From positions 1 to 50,397 of the forward strand of contig JAGHJP010000001.1 in NCBI GenBank assembly GCA_017886575.1: 50,397 nucleotides of DNA. Direction: 5' to 3'. The position numbers were made by a program, and so were the translations under genes. Source of the stretch: Clostridia bacterium (GTDB lineage Bacteria; Bacillota; Clostridia; Christensenellales; Borkfalkiaceae). This document shows, piece by piece, positions 43,569 through 50,397 of the stretch (positions within the stretch are counted from its first letter, which is position 1; every line of letters starts with the position of its first letter). The notes beneath the pieces are model-generated. The model did no database searches, was not told the origin of the DNA, and saw nothing but the letters and a program-made list of their open reading frames with translations.

Positions 43569-44435
43569 TTACGCCTTGCCGATGCAGCCGAAGATCTCCA
43601 TTTTTTCCTTGACGGTATCCTTGATGGCGGCGGCGCCGGGCGCGAGGAGCTTGCGGGGGTCGAAGCCCTTGCCCTGCAGGTCCTTGCCCTCTTCGATGTA
43701 TTTGCGGGTCGCCGCCTGGAAGGCGAGCTGGCACTCGGTGTTGACGTTGATCTTGGCGACGCCGAGCGAGATGGCTTTTTTGATCATATCGGTGGGAATG
43801 CCCGTACCGCCGTGCAGCACGAGGGGCATGTCCCCCACTTTTTCCTTGACCGCCGCCAGCGTTTCGAAGGAGAGCCCCTTCCAGTTGGCGGGATATTTGC
43901 CGTGGATGTTGCCGATGCCCGCCGCGAGCATGGTGACGCCCAGGTCGGCGATGCGCTTGCATTCGTCGGGATCGGCGCATTCGCCCATACCCACGACGCC
44001 ATCCTCTTCGCCGCCGATGGAGCCGACTTCGGCTTCGAGCGAGAGGCCGAGTTGATTGCAGACATTGACGAGTTCGCTGGTCTTTGCGACGTTCTCCTCG
44101 ATGGGGAAGTGCGAGCCGTCGAACATGATGGAAGAGAAGCCCGCCTTGATGCACTTGTAGCAGCCTTCATAGGTGCCGTGGTCGAGGTGGAGAGCGACGG
44201 GAACGGTGATGTTCATCTCCTCGATCATCGCCTTGACCATGCTTGCCACGGTCTTGAACCCCGTCATGTACTTGCCCGCGCCTTCGGAAACGCCTAAGAT
44301 CACGGGCGCCTGCAATTCCTGCGAGGTCTGCAGAATGGATTTCGTCCATTCGAGGTTGTTGATGTTGAACTGACCGACCGCGTATTTGCCCGCGAGCGCC
44401 TTGTTCAGCATGTCCTTTGCCGATACCAATGCCAT
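43569..44435 (-). CDS. fba: Class II fructose-1,6-bisphosphate aldolase
   Basis: A 288-residue zinc-dependent aldolase cleaving fructose-1,6-bisphosphate to the two triose phosphates. Metal and substrate segments are VALHLDHGTYEGC, MFDGSHFPIEEN, the EAEVGSIGGEEDG loop, ADIGNIHG-like IGNIHGKYP and VLHGGTGIP. The last segment KINVNTECQ is typical. GGAGG precedes ATG 44435 and a strong promoter lies at 44478. The gene stands directly upstream of gap with a 217-nt gap that includes the gap promoter, so they are separately controlled. Confidence 0.97.
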   Translation of the reverse strand: MALVSAKDMLNKALAGKYAVGQFNINNLEWTKSILQTSQELQAPVILGVSEGAGKYMTGFKTVASMVKAMIEEMNITVPVALHLDHGTYEGCYKCIKAGFSSIMFDGSHFPIEENVAKTSELVNVCNQLGLSLEAEVGSIGGEEDGVVGMGECADPDECKRIADLGVTMLAAGIGNIHGKYPANWKGLSFETLAAVKEKVGDMPLVLHGGTGIPTDMIKKAISLGVAKINVNTECQLAFQAATRKYIEEGKDLQGKGFDPRKLLAPGAAAIKDTVKEKMEIFGCIGKA

Positions 44436-44477
44436 GTTTCATTCCTCCGAAACTGAAAATTTTTACTTTTTATCCAT

Positions 44478-44506
44478 ATTATACCCCTTTTCAGAGCAAA
44501 ATGCAA
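44478..44506 (-). promoter_or_regulatory. fba promoter
   Basis: TTGCAT (44501-44506), 17-bp spacer, perfect TATAAT (44478-44483) on the minus strand. Confidence 0.8.
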
Positions 44507-44716
44507 GCCCGTGCGCCGACCTCGCGCAAATTATTTTTGCCGAAATGCGCGCCGCAGAATACAAACGCAACGGAAAGAGCGTTTGATTGAAAATCATTCC
44601 CGCCGCAAGGCTGCCCTGCAAAAAGCGGGCGCTCTCATCGCACCCGCCCCCAAATTTTTCTGAGAAATTTTTTCAAAACTTTTCGTTCCTCCGAAAAAAC
44701 ACCGACACACCACTCT

Positions 44717-44992
44717 TTATCGCGGGAAAGCAGCAGACATCGCGGCAAACATCGCGCCCAATGTCGTCCCGAAAAGCAACAGCAGGATAATAGCGAGAAT
44801 GACGACGCAAAAGTACGAACGCGCAAAACTGCGCCGCACGACGTTGCTGCCGTCAAGCGCAAAGACGATCAGGCAAATGATGCCGAGCAGCGGAATGGCG
44901 AACAAAATGGTGTAGCCGAAATAACTCCACGCGCCCATCGGGCGGTATTTTTCGGGCAAGCGGCTGATTTCTTCTTTTTCTTTGTCTGTCAT
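44717..44992 (-). CDS. Small two-TM membrane protein
   Basis: A 91-residue protein with a charged cytoplasmic N-terminus (MTDKEKEEISRLPEKYRPMG) and two TM helices (about 22-45 and 60-85) separated by a basic loop NVVRRSFARS. ATG 44992 has GGGAG about 11 nt upstream; earlier in-frame sequence crosses the AT-rich promoter region. A TTGACT and a TATAAT lie near 45055 and 45029 but 20 bp apart, so the promoter is uncertain. The sequence resembles small conserved membrane proteins of gut Clostridia; function unknown. Confidence 0.7.
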   Translation of the reverse strand: MTDKEKEEISRLPEKYRPMGAWSYFGYTILFAIPLLGIICLIVFALDGSNVVRRSFARSYFCVVILAIILLLLFGTTLGAMFAAMSAAFPR

Positions 44993-45125
44993 TTTATTTT
45001 TCTCCCGTAATGTTAAATTATACAACATATTATAACATACTACCCCTCCCCCGTAGTCAATTGCGTTTCTTCCACAAAATATTGCAAAAATATTATAAAT
45101 TTGCTTTTTCCTTTGCAAAAGAAAC

Positions 45126-45150
45126 GGAACGGCACCTTTCGTGCCGTTCC
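45126..45150 (-). terminator. Second hairpin after the lon-CDF operon
   Basis: A perfect 10-bp stem GGAACGGCAC / GTGCCGTTCC with a 5-nt loop and GTTTCTTTT beyond on the minus strand. Confidence 0.7.
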
Positions 45151-45222
45151 TTGAAAAAATGTCCGCCACCCCGCGGGAAACATACCGCGCTTTTCCCTTT
45201 TCCGCCGGCGGCGGAGACAAAG

Positions 45223-45246
45223 AAAAAAAGGCGGCAGAGCCGCCGG
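45223..45246 (-). terminator. First terminator after the lon-engB-CDF operon
   Basis: Stem GGCGGC / GCCGCC with a 3-nt loop and a minus-strand T7 tail, 40 nt past the CDF stop. Confidence 0.8.
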
Positions 45247-45286
45247 AAAATATACAATAAAATACGATAAGAGCGGAACGGGCGCT

Positions 45287-46213
45287 CTACTCCATCTCCT
45301 CCTGGGGCGATTCGTGATTGTCCTCGCCCGTGAGGGGATTGACGTGCACCATGCAGTGCTTGATGTTTTCGCCGATCTCGTGTTCGACGCGGGCATGGAC
45401 CCGCTCTGCGATGCGGTGCGCCTCGATGAGCGACAGGTCGGCGCGGACGGCGATCTCCAGATCGACGAACACCTTATTGCCGTATTGGCGGGTGCGCAGC
45501 ACGTCGATGCGCTCCACGCCGTCCGTCGAGAGGACGGCGTCCTCTATCGCCTTTTCCACGGCGGGGTCCGCCGCCTTATCCACGAGCTGGTCGACGGCGA
45601 GGCGGACGATGCCCCACGCCGTGCGGACGATCATGACGGAGATGAAGAGGGAGGCGACGGGGTCGAGCACGGCGACGCCGCACATCGCGCCGACGATGCC
45701 CACGATGGCGCCGAAGGAGGAGAGCGAATCGCTCAGGTGGTCGACCGCCATGCCGTGCAGCGCCGAAGAGTTGAGTTTTTTGGCGCGCCGTTCGGTAAAA
45801 ATGTACAGCCCGCCCTTGACGAGAATGGAGCCGCCCGCCGTGATGAGGGCGATATACGAAGGCGCTTCGGGCGATTCTCCCCCCGCGATGGCGACGATGG
45901 ATTCGATCGCCTGCAGGGCGATGACGATGGCGGTGGCGGTAAAGACGGCAGCGAGGATGAGCGCGGCAATGCACTCCATGCGCTCGTGCCCGTAGGGGTG
46001 ATCCTTATCCGACCGCCGCCCGGAGATATGTACGCCCACGATGACCACGCCCGCCGAAAAGCAATCGGTCAGCGACTGCGCCGCGTCCGAAACGAGCGCG
46101 GAAGAACGGGCAAAGACGCCGCCCAGGAATTTTGCGACCGCCAGAAAGGCGTTGCCCGCCAGCGTGACGGCGGTGGTGCGGTTGACCTGTTTTACATACT
46201 CTTTCTCGGTCAT
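45287..46213 (-). CDS. Cation diffusion facilitator (Zn/Mn/Fe efflux)
   Basis: A 308-residue CDF transporter with six TM helices and a cytoplasmic ferredoxin-like C-terminal domain. The family hallmarks are ALVSDAAQSLTDCFSAGVVI in TM2, DHPYGHERMECIAAL after it, and the TM5 metal-site segment MAVDHLSDSLSSFG. The C-terminal domain carries GVERIDVLRTRQYGNKVFVDLEI and HARVEHEI. The first site has Gln where many members have His (DAAQS). ATG 46213 was chosen at the family start. It is last in the lon-engB-sugar transferase-CDF gene series. Confidence 0.93.
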   Translation of the reverse strand: MTEKEYVKQVNRTTAVTLAGNAFLAVAKFLGGVFARSSALVSDAAQSLTDCFSAGVVIVGVHISGRRSDKDHPYGHERMECIAALILAAVFTATAIVIALQAIESIVAIAGGESPEAPSYIALITAGGSILVKGGLYIFTERRAKKLNSSALHGMAVDHLSDSLSSFGAIVGIVGAMCGVAVLDPVASLFISVMIVRTAWGIVRLAVDQLVDKAADPAVEKAIEDAVLSTDGVERIDVLRTRQYGNKVFVDLEIAVRADLSLIEAHRIAERVHARVEHEIGENIKHCMVHVNPLTGEDNHESPQEEME

Positions 46214-46229
46214 GGGTTGCCTCTTTTTC

Positions 46230-47099
46230 TCATTCGTCCGCGCGGCTTTCCTCCTCCGTTGCGGAAGGTTCCGGTCCTTGTTCCGCCGCGGGAGATCCCT
46301 CCCCGGCCGGCGCGGGCTCTGCCGCCGGCGGCTCGATGCCCTCTTCGGCGAGCGCCGCGGCGTAGTCCTCCGCCGTGATCTCCCCGCGGGCGAGCAGCGC
46401 CGCGGCATAACTCATTTCCGACGTTTCGCCCGTGTTTTTGCGCTTTTCCCCGCGGATCAGGCGGAGGAACAGCCCCCACAGGATGCCGACGTCGGTAAAG
46501 AAGCCGTACTTTGCGGCATACTCCTTTTCCGCGCGGAACAAGTCCTCATAAGTCACTTCTCCGCCGCGCGCCGCGGTGCGGACGGGCGGGCGGACAAATC
46601 CGGGACGGACGGAGAAGCGTGCGTAGTCCTCTTCGCCCACGAATTTTTCGTCGACGGGCGAGAGGGGCGTCACCCCCACCAGGCTCATGCGCAGGGTCAG
46701 AAGGTCGAACACGGCGGGCAGTTTTTCGATGCCCGTCCTGTGCAAAAATTCGCCGAGGCGGGTATATTCCCCGTCCAGGTCCCCCCGCACCGTGAAGGCA
46801 TGCAGGGCGATCTTCCGCCCGTTTTTGCCCGCGATATAGCGGCGGGCAAAGACGCTCTTATACTCGTTCGTCTTTATCATATGCATGTAGGAGAGCACGG
46901 TGACCGTCAGCCACACGGGCGACGTGACGGCGGCGGCGACCAGCCCGCACAGAAAGTCGAGCGCATATTTGAAGAATACGCGATACGTAACGGCGACAAT
47001 GATGCACGCGATGAGCACGTCGAGCAGTACAAAGATCAGTACGCCGTACCATTCTGTCAAAAAATCGCCCATACCGGCGGCAAGCAGAAATCCGTTCAT
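46230..47099 (-). CDS. Divergent bacterial sugar transferase (PglC/WcaJ-like)
   Basis: A 289-residue membrane-bound phosphoglycosyl transferase-like protein. Two hydrophobic segments (about 14-40 and 44-72) precede a sugar-transferase domain with RTGIEKLPAVFDLLTLRMSL and VGVTPLSP, the counterpart of the classic motif around MSLVGPRP. It would transfer a sugar-phosphate to undecaprenyl phosphate. The usual R-E active-site segment near the first domain part is hard to find, so activity is uncertain. A SHOCT-like helix (about 235-255) and an acidic Pro/Ala/Glu tail follow. Its ATG overlaps the engB stop (ATGA). Confidence 0.72.
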   Translation of the reverse strand: MNGFLLAAGMGDFLTEWYGVLIFVLLDVLIACIIVAVTYRVFFKYALDFLCGLVAAAVTSPVWLTVTVLSYMHMIKTNEYKSVFARRYIAGKNGRKIALHAFTVRGDLDGEYTRLGEFLHRTGIEKLPAVFDLLTLRMSLVGVTPLSPVDEKFVGEEDYARFSVRPGFVRPPVRTAARGGEVTYEDLFRAEKEYAAKYGFFTDVGILWGLFLRLIRGEKRKNTGETSEMSYAAALLARGEITAEDYAAALAEEGIEPPAAEPAPAGEGSPAAEQGPEPSATEEESRADE

Positions 47100-47707
47100 A
47101 GTTTTCCCTCTTTCGGTTCTTCGTCATCGGACGGGATGACGGTCTCTATTTTTTGCAGCAGTTCCTCTCTGCCCGCGCGGGTCTGCGAGGAAGTGACGAG
47201 GACGTTGCGCCGCGTCAGCCCGATGCTGTCCGCAATTTGTTTGGCATGGCTCTCCGCCCGCATGCGCGAGAGTTTGTCCGCCTTGGTCAGAACGACCGTG
47301 AACGGAACGATGTAGTAATTCAGAAGTTCGATCATGGCGACGTCGTCCTCGGTCGCACCGTGACGAATATCCACCAAAACAAGGACATGGGCTATGTCTT
47401 TTGATCGTTCGAAGAATTTTTGCAGCGTGACGCCCCACTTCTCCTTTTCGGCCTTGGACACCGCCGCGTAGCCGTAGCCGGGCAGGTCGGCAAGAAGAAA
47501 TTCCCCGAAATCGAAGTAATTCACCAGCCGCGTCCGCCCGGGCGACGCGCTCGTCCTCGCCAGGTTTTTGCGGTTCGCCAGCATGTTGATGAGCGAACTC
47601 TTGCCGACGTTGGACTTGCCGCAGACGGCGATCACGGGCTTATCGGGTGTTAAAAACTGCTCCGCCCGCGCCGCCGAAGTGACGAAAGTTGCGTTTTTGA
47701 TGATCAT
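47096..47707 (-). CDS. engB: Ribosome-biogenesis GTPase EngB (YsxC)
   Basis: A 203-residue TrmE-Era-EngA-EngB family GTPase required for 50S assembly. G1 is [11 protein letters not shown], then [14 protein letters not shown] (G2), DLPGYGYA (G3), LTKADK (G4) and a TSSQ segment (G5). It starts directly after the lon stop with no gap, which is the usual lon-engB order of Firmicutes. The ribosome site lies within the lon 3' end (GGGG). Confidence 0.97.
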   Translation of the reverse strand: MIIKNATFVTSAARAEQFLTPDKPVIAVCGKSNVGKSSLINMLANRKNLARTSASPGRTRLVNYFDFGEFLLADLPGYGYAAVSKAEKEKWGVTLQKFFERSKDIAHVLVLVDIRHGATEDDVAMIELLNYYIVPFTVVLTKADKLSRMRAESHAKQIADSIGLTRRNVLVTSSQTRAGREELLQKIETVIPSDDEEPKEGKL

Positions 47708-50023
47708 TTATAACCCCGGAATGGCGTTGGAGAACACCGTCTGCACGGTCTCCGCCGCGATGAAATTCATGTCCGAACGCACCGACGGAGGGATCTCGTC
47801 CAGATCGCGCGCGTTCTCGTTGGGAATGATGACGTTGCGGATACCGATGCGGTGCGCCGCCAGCGCCTTCTCTTTCAGACCGCCGATGGGCAGCACCCTG
47901 CCGCGCAGGGTGATCTCGCCCGTCATGGCGACGTCGTGCCGCACGGGCTTGTGCGTGAACGCTGAGAGCACCGCCGTGGCGATGGTGACCCCCGCGCTCG
48001 GCCCGTCCTTCGGGGTCGCCCCCTCGGGCACGTGGATGTGGATGTCCGTCTTTTCAAAGACTTTGGGATCGATGCCGTATTCTGCGGCATGCGCGTGGAT
48101 ATAGGTGAGCGCCGCCTGCGCCGATTCCTTCATGACGTCGCCGAGCTTGCCCGTCAGGCGCAGTTCCCCCTTGCCCTCGGAGAGCGCGACCTCCACGGTG
48201 AGCGTGGTGCCGCCGACCGACGTCCAGGCAAGCCCCGTCGCCGCGCCCACTTCGTCCGCGGGAAGCATCTTGTCCTCGCGGTAATGTTTCTTGGCGCCGA
48301 GGTATTTTTCCACACCCGCCTCGTCCACGGTCACTTTGGGCATGTCCCTGTCGTCCGCGAAGGAAACGGCGATCTTGCGGCAGATCGTGCCGAGGTTGCG
48401 TTCGAGGTTCCTCACGCCCGCTTCCAGCGTGTAGTTGTCGATGACCGAGCGGATCGCCCCCTCCGTGAAGGAGACTTGCTCTTCATCCAGCCCGTTTTCG
48501 CGAATTTTTTTCGGGCACAAATACCGCTTGGCGATCTCGATTTTCTCGGGCATGGTATAGCCGTTCAGCTCGATGACCTCCATGCGGTCGAGAAGGGGGG
48601 CGGGAATGGTGTCGAGGGTGTTTGCCGTGGCGATGAAGAGCACCTTCGAGAGGTCGTAGGGTTCTTCGAGGTAGCGGTCGCGGAAGGTGGAGTTCTGCTC
48701 GGGGTCGAGCACCTCCAGAAGGGCACTGGCGGGATCGCCGCGCATGTCCGAGGAGACCTTGTCTATCTCGTCCAACAGGAACACGGGATTGATCGTCCCC
48801 GCCTCCTTCATGGCGTACAAAATGCGCCCGGGCATGGAGCCGATGTAGGTGCGGCGGTGCCCGCGGATCTCCGCTTCGTCCTTGACGCCGCCGAGGCTCA
48901 TGCGGACGAACTTACGCCCCAGGGCGTGCGCCACCGAATGCGCCACCGAGGTCTTGCCCACGCCGGGCGGCCCCACGAAACACAGGATGGGCGCGCGCAG
49001 ACTCCCCGTCAGCTTGAGCACGGCGAGGTATTCGGTGATACGCTCCTTGATCTTTTCCAGCCCGTAATGATCCTCGTCGAGCACCTTCACGCAGTCGCTC
49101 AAAAGTTCGGTGTCCTTGGTCTGTTCGGTCCAGGGCAAATCGAGCACCCAGTCGAGATAGGTGCGCACGACGGTATATTCGGGGGAAGCGCTCTGCATCT
49201 TGTCCATGCGCGAGAGTTCTTTGAGCGCCTTTTCCCTGATGCCTTCGGGCAGGTGTTTCTCCTCGATCTTCTGCCGCAGTTCCTCGCGCTCGTCCTCGTC
49301 CTCGCCGAGTTCCTTGCGAATGGCACGCATCTGTTCGCGGAGGTAATACTCCTTCTGTGACTGGTCGATGTTCTTGCGCACGGCGGCGGATATCTTGCGT
49401 TCGAGTTTGGAGATCTCCAACTCCTCGTTCAGGCAGGTCTCAAAGAGACGGAGCCGCTCCGCCACACGGTTTTCGGCGAGCAGTTCCTGCTTGACTTCCT
49501 TGCGGATGCGCATGCCGCCCGCGGCGAGGTTGATGTAGCGGTCGATGTCGCCGCACGTTTCGAGCTGCGACCAGACCTCCTTGGCGAGCCGCCCCTCGGA
49601 CTGCTGGATGTCCCGCACGATGGCGCGGGCGGAACGGAAGAGCGCCTCTTCCAGTGTGTCGTTTTCATGGACAGAACGGATCTCCTCGCACGCGGCAAAG
49701 AAGCAGCCGTCCGAAAGTTCTATTTCGGTCGCCCGCGCGCGGTACATCGCCTCCACCGTGATGCGATTGGGCAAAAGCCCGCCCGCGCGGCGGATCTGGC
49801 ACACGCAGCCGACAGCATACAGATCGTCCGCCGAGAGGCTCTTGTCCGCCTCGCCGCGCTGGGCGCAGACGAACACCGTCTTGTCCCGCGCGTCCGCCAG
49901 GGCGATGGCTTTGAGCGAACATTCGCGCTCGGCGTCCACCGTGACGATGGTGTCGGGGAAGATGACCCTGTCGCGCAGGGGAATGACGGGAAGCGTCCGT
50001 ATTTTCAGTTTGTCTTTCTCCAT
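47708..50023 (-). CDS. lon: ATP-dependent protease Lon
   Basis: A 771-residue Lon protease. The LAN substrate-binding domain (about 8-200) starts [15 protein letters not shown]. The AAA+ module has Walker A GPPGVGKT (351-358) and Walker B FLLDEID. The protease domain has the catalytic Ser676 in PKDGPSAG and Lys719 in GGLKEK, at the same spacing as E. coli Ser679/Lys722. ATG 50023 begins the domain; AAAGG upstream is about 13 nt away. An alternative ATG at 50080 lacks a usable site. It heads an operon with engB. Confidence 0.98.
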   Translation of the reverse strand: MEKDKLKIRTLPVIPLRDRVIFPDTIVTVDAERECSLKAIALADARDKTVFVCAQRGEADKSLSADDLYAVGCVCQIRRAGGLLPNRITVEAMYRARATEIELSDGCFFAACEEIRSVHENDTLEEALFRSARAIVRDIQQSEGRLAKEVWSQLETCGDIDRYINLAAGGMRIRKEVKQELLAENRVAERLRLFETCLNEELEISKLERKISAAVRKNIDQSQKEYYLREQMRAIRKELGEDEDEREELRQKIEEKHLPEGIREKALKELSRMDKMQSASPEYTVVRTYLDWVLDLPWTEQTKDTELLSDCVKVLDEDHYGLEKIKERITEYLAVLKLTGSLRAPILCFVGPPGVGKTSVAHSVAHALGRKFVRMSLGGVKDEAEIRGHRRTYIGSMPGRILYAMKEAGTINPVFLLDEIDKVSSDMRGDPASALLEVLDPEQNSTFRDRYLEEPYDLSKVLFIATANTLDTIPAPLLDRMEVIELNGYTMPEKIEIAKRYLCPKKIRENGLDEEQVSFTEGAIRSVIDNYTLEAGVRNLERNLGTICRKIAVSFADDRDMPKVTVDEAGVEKYLGAKKHYREDKMLPADEVGAATGLAWTSVGGTTLTVEVALSEGKGELRLTGKLGDVMKESAQAALTYIHAHAAEYGIDPKVFEKTDIHIHVPEGATPKDGPSAGVTIATAVLSAFTHKPVRHDVAMTGEITLRGRVLPIGGLKEKALAAHRIGIRNVIIPNENARDLDEIPPSVRSDMNFIAAETVQTVFSNAIPGL

Positions 50024-50071
50024 ACTTTTTGTTTTTCCTTTTCGGCTTCCGAGCCGCCGCGGCGGCAGACC

Positions 50072-50102
50072 GATACTCATCCTTTATAAGATACTTATCC
50101 TT
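50072..50102 (-). promoter_or_regulatory. Direct repeat in the lon leader
   Basis: GATACTCATCCTT (50072-50084) and GATACTTATCCTT (50090-50102) differ at one base and are 18 bp apart. They lie downstream of the promoter, so they could be an operator or an RNA-level site. They do not match the CtsR heptad repeat. Confidence 0.35.
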
Positions 50103-50124
50103 ACTTATAAACTTATTTTCCGTA

Positions 50125-50153
50125 ATTATAACATAATTAAAGAAAATTAGCAA
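50125..50153 (-). promoter_or_regulatory. lon operon promoter
   Basis: TTGCTA (50148-50153), 17-bp spacer, perfect TATAAT (50125-50130) on the minus strand. Confidence 0.8.
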
Positions 50154-50213
50154 GATATTTATGCGGGCGGAAGATATTCCCGCCGCGGAAGGCGTTTTTG
50201 CCCTTATTTTCGC

Positions 50214-50242
50214 TTGACAAGGACGGAAAAAGTCCGTATAAT
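50214..50242 (+). promoter_or_regulatory. Consensus promoter of tRNA-Gly
   Basis: Perfect TTGACA (50214-50219), 17-bp spacer, perfect TATAAT (50237-50242), 12 nt before the tRNA. It is the strongest promoter in the window. Confidence 0.92.
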
Positions 50243-50254
50243 GATAAGAGTATT

Positions 50255-50329
50255 GCAGGTGTCGCCTAGCGGTATGGCGTCAGCTTCCCAAGCTGATTCC
50301 GGCGGGTTCGACTCCCGTCACCTGCTCCA
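50255..50329 (+). tRNA. tRNA-Gly (anticodon CCC), CCA encoded
   Basis: The cloverleaf is complete. Acceptor stem GCAGGTG pairs with CACCTGC, the anticodon stem TCAGC pairs with GCTGA around loop TTCCCAA, and the T-arm is GCGGG-TTCGACT-CCCGT. The discriminator is T, as usual for tRNA-Gly, followed by an encoded CCA. Anticodon CCC reads GGG. It is a single-gene unit with a consensus promoter and a terminator 8 nt later. Confidence 0.96.
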
Positions 50330-50336
50330 TATTTTT

Positions 50337-50384
50337 ACGAGCGGCGGGCGGCACAATTGTTACGCCCGCCGCTCGTTGATTTTT
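50337..50384 (+). terminator. Terminator after tRNA-Gly
   Basis: A 14-bp stem ACGAGCGGCGGGCG / CGCCCGCCGCTCGT (50337-50376) with a 12-nt loop and a TGATTTTTA tail. Confidence 0.88.
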
Positions 50385-50397
50385 ATAATCTTCACGA

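Noticed and set aside
45017-45060. Promoter of the two-TM protein gene
   Set aside because: TTGACT and TATAAT are 20 bp apart and other pairings need poor boxes, so no confident call was made.

Overview
The window is GC-rich (roughly 60 percent) chromosomal DNA of a Gram-positive, Clostridia-type bacterium. The evidence is an rpsF-ssb-rpsR operon, grpE-dnaK-dnaJ, Obg with an OCT domain, a SpoVB-like flippase, a MazF/EndoA protein, a Thermoanaerobacter-type NADP secondary-alcohol dehydrogenase and strong AAGGAGG ribosome sites. An uncultured gut Clostridia lineage (Christensenellales-like) would fit, but nothing here fixes the taxon. GC-rich third codon positions create long antisense open frames opposite dnaK, uvrA and the beta-helix genes; these are shadows and are not annotated.

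Layout. 1-299: start of a collagen-like surface lipoprotein whose promoter carries a run of nine C. 583-1600: rpsF-ssb-rpsR. 1776-5685: grpE, dnaK, dnaJ; grpE and dnaK share an unusual promoter-like motif and no CIRCE is visible. 5957-8130: a four-TM protein and two tandem zinc-ribbon membrane proteins. 8192-8693: an array of short palindromes, with a sister array at 39080-39346. 8696-11941: obgE, a 529-residue unknown protein and yhbY. 12173-16229: LysM protein, lipid-linked-sugar flippase, pgi and an orphan mazF. 16306-19646: an operon of three alcohol/carbonyl oxidoreductases. 19939-22680: a Wzz-like/GtrA/GT2 glycan operon. 22741-25170: an AT-rich island with a HinfI-like methyltransferase and its probable endonuclease. 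25221-31925: aldo-keto reductase, two tandem beta-helix lipoproteins and an aminotransferase. 32059-42154: a KdgK-like sugar kinase, membrane protein, acetyltransferases, uvrA, an aldo-keto reductase fused to a TfoX C-terminal-like domain, uvrB and two small winged-helix/TM proteins. 42338-44435: gap and fba. 44717-50023: small membrane protein and a lon-engB-sugar transferase-CDF operon. 50255-50329: tRNA-Gly(CCC).

Physiology. pgi, fba and gap supply glycolysis, and the three dehydrogenases suggest fermentative disposal of reducing power. Flippase, GT2/GtrA, Wzz-like protein and sugar transferase point to surface glycan building; the lipoproteins are surface exposed.

Fourteen promoters read by eye all have exactly 17 bp between -35 and -10. 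Against that background three exceptions stand out: the lipoprotein promoter (15 bp, with a C9 tract), the grpE/dnaK pair (16 bp, TTTAGA) and obgE, whose spacing is normal but which appears leaderless. The most interesting leads are the possibly phase-variable promoter, the ordered palindrome arrays, the aldo-keto reductase/TfoX fusion, and two tandem gene pairs with nearly identical 5' ends.
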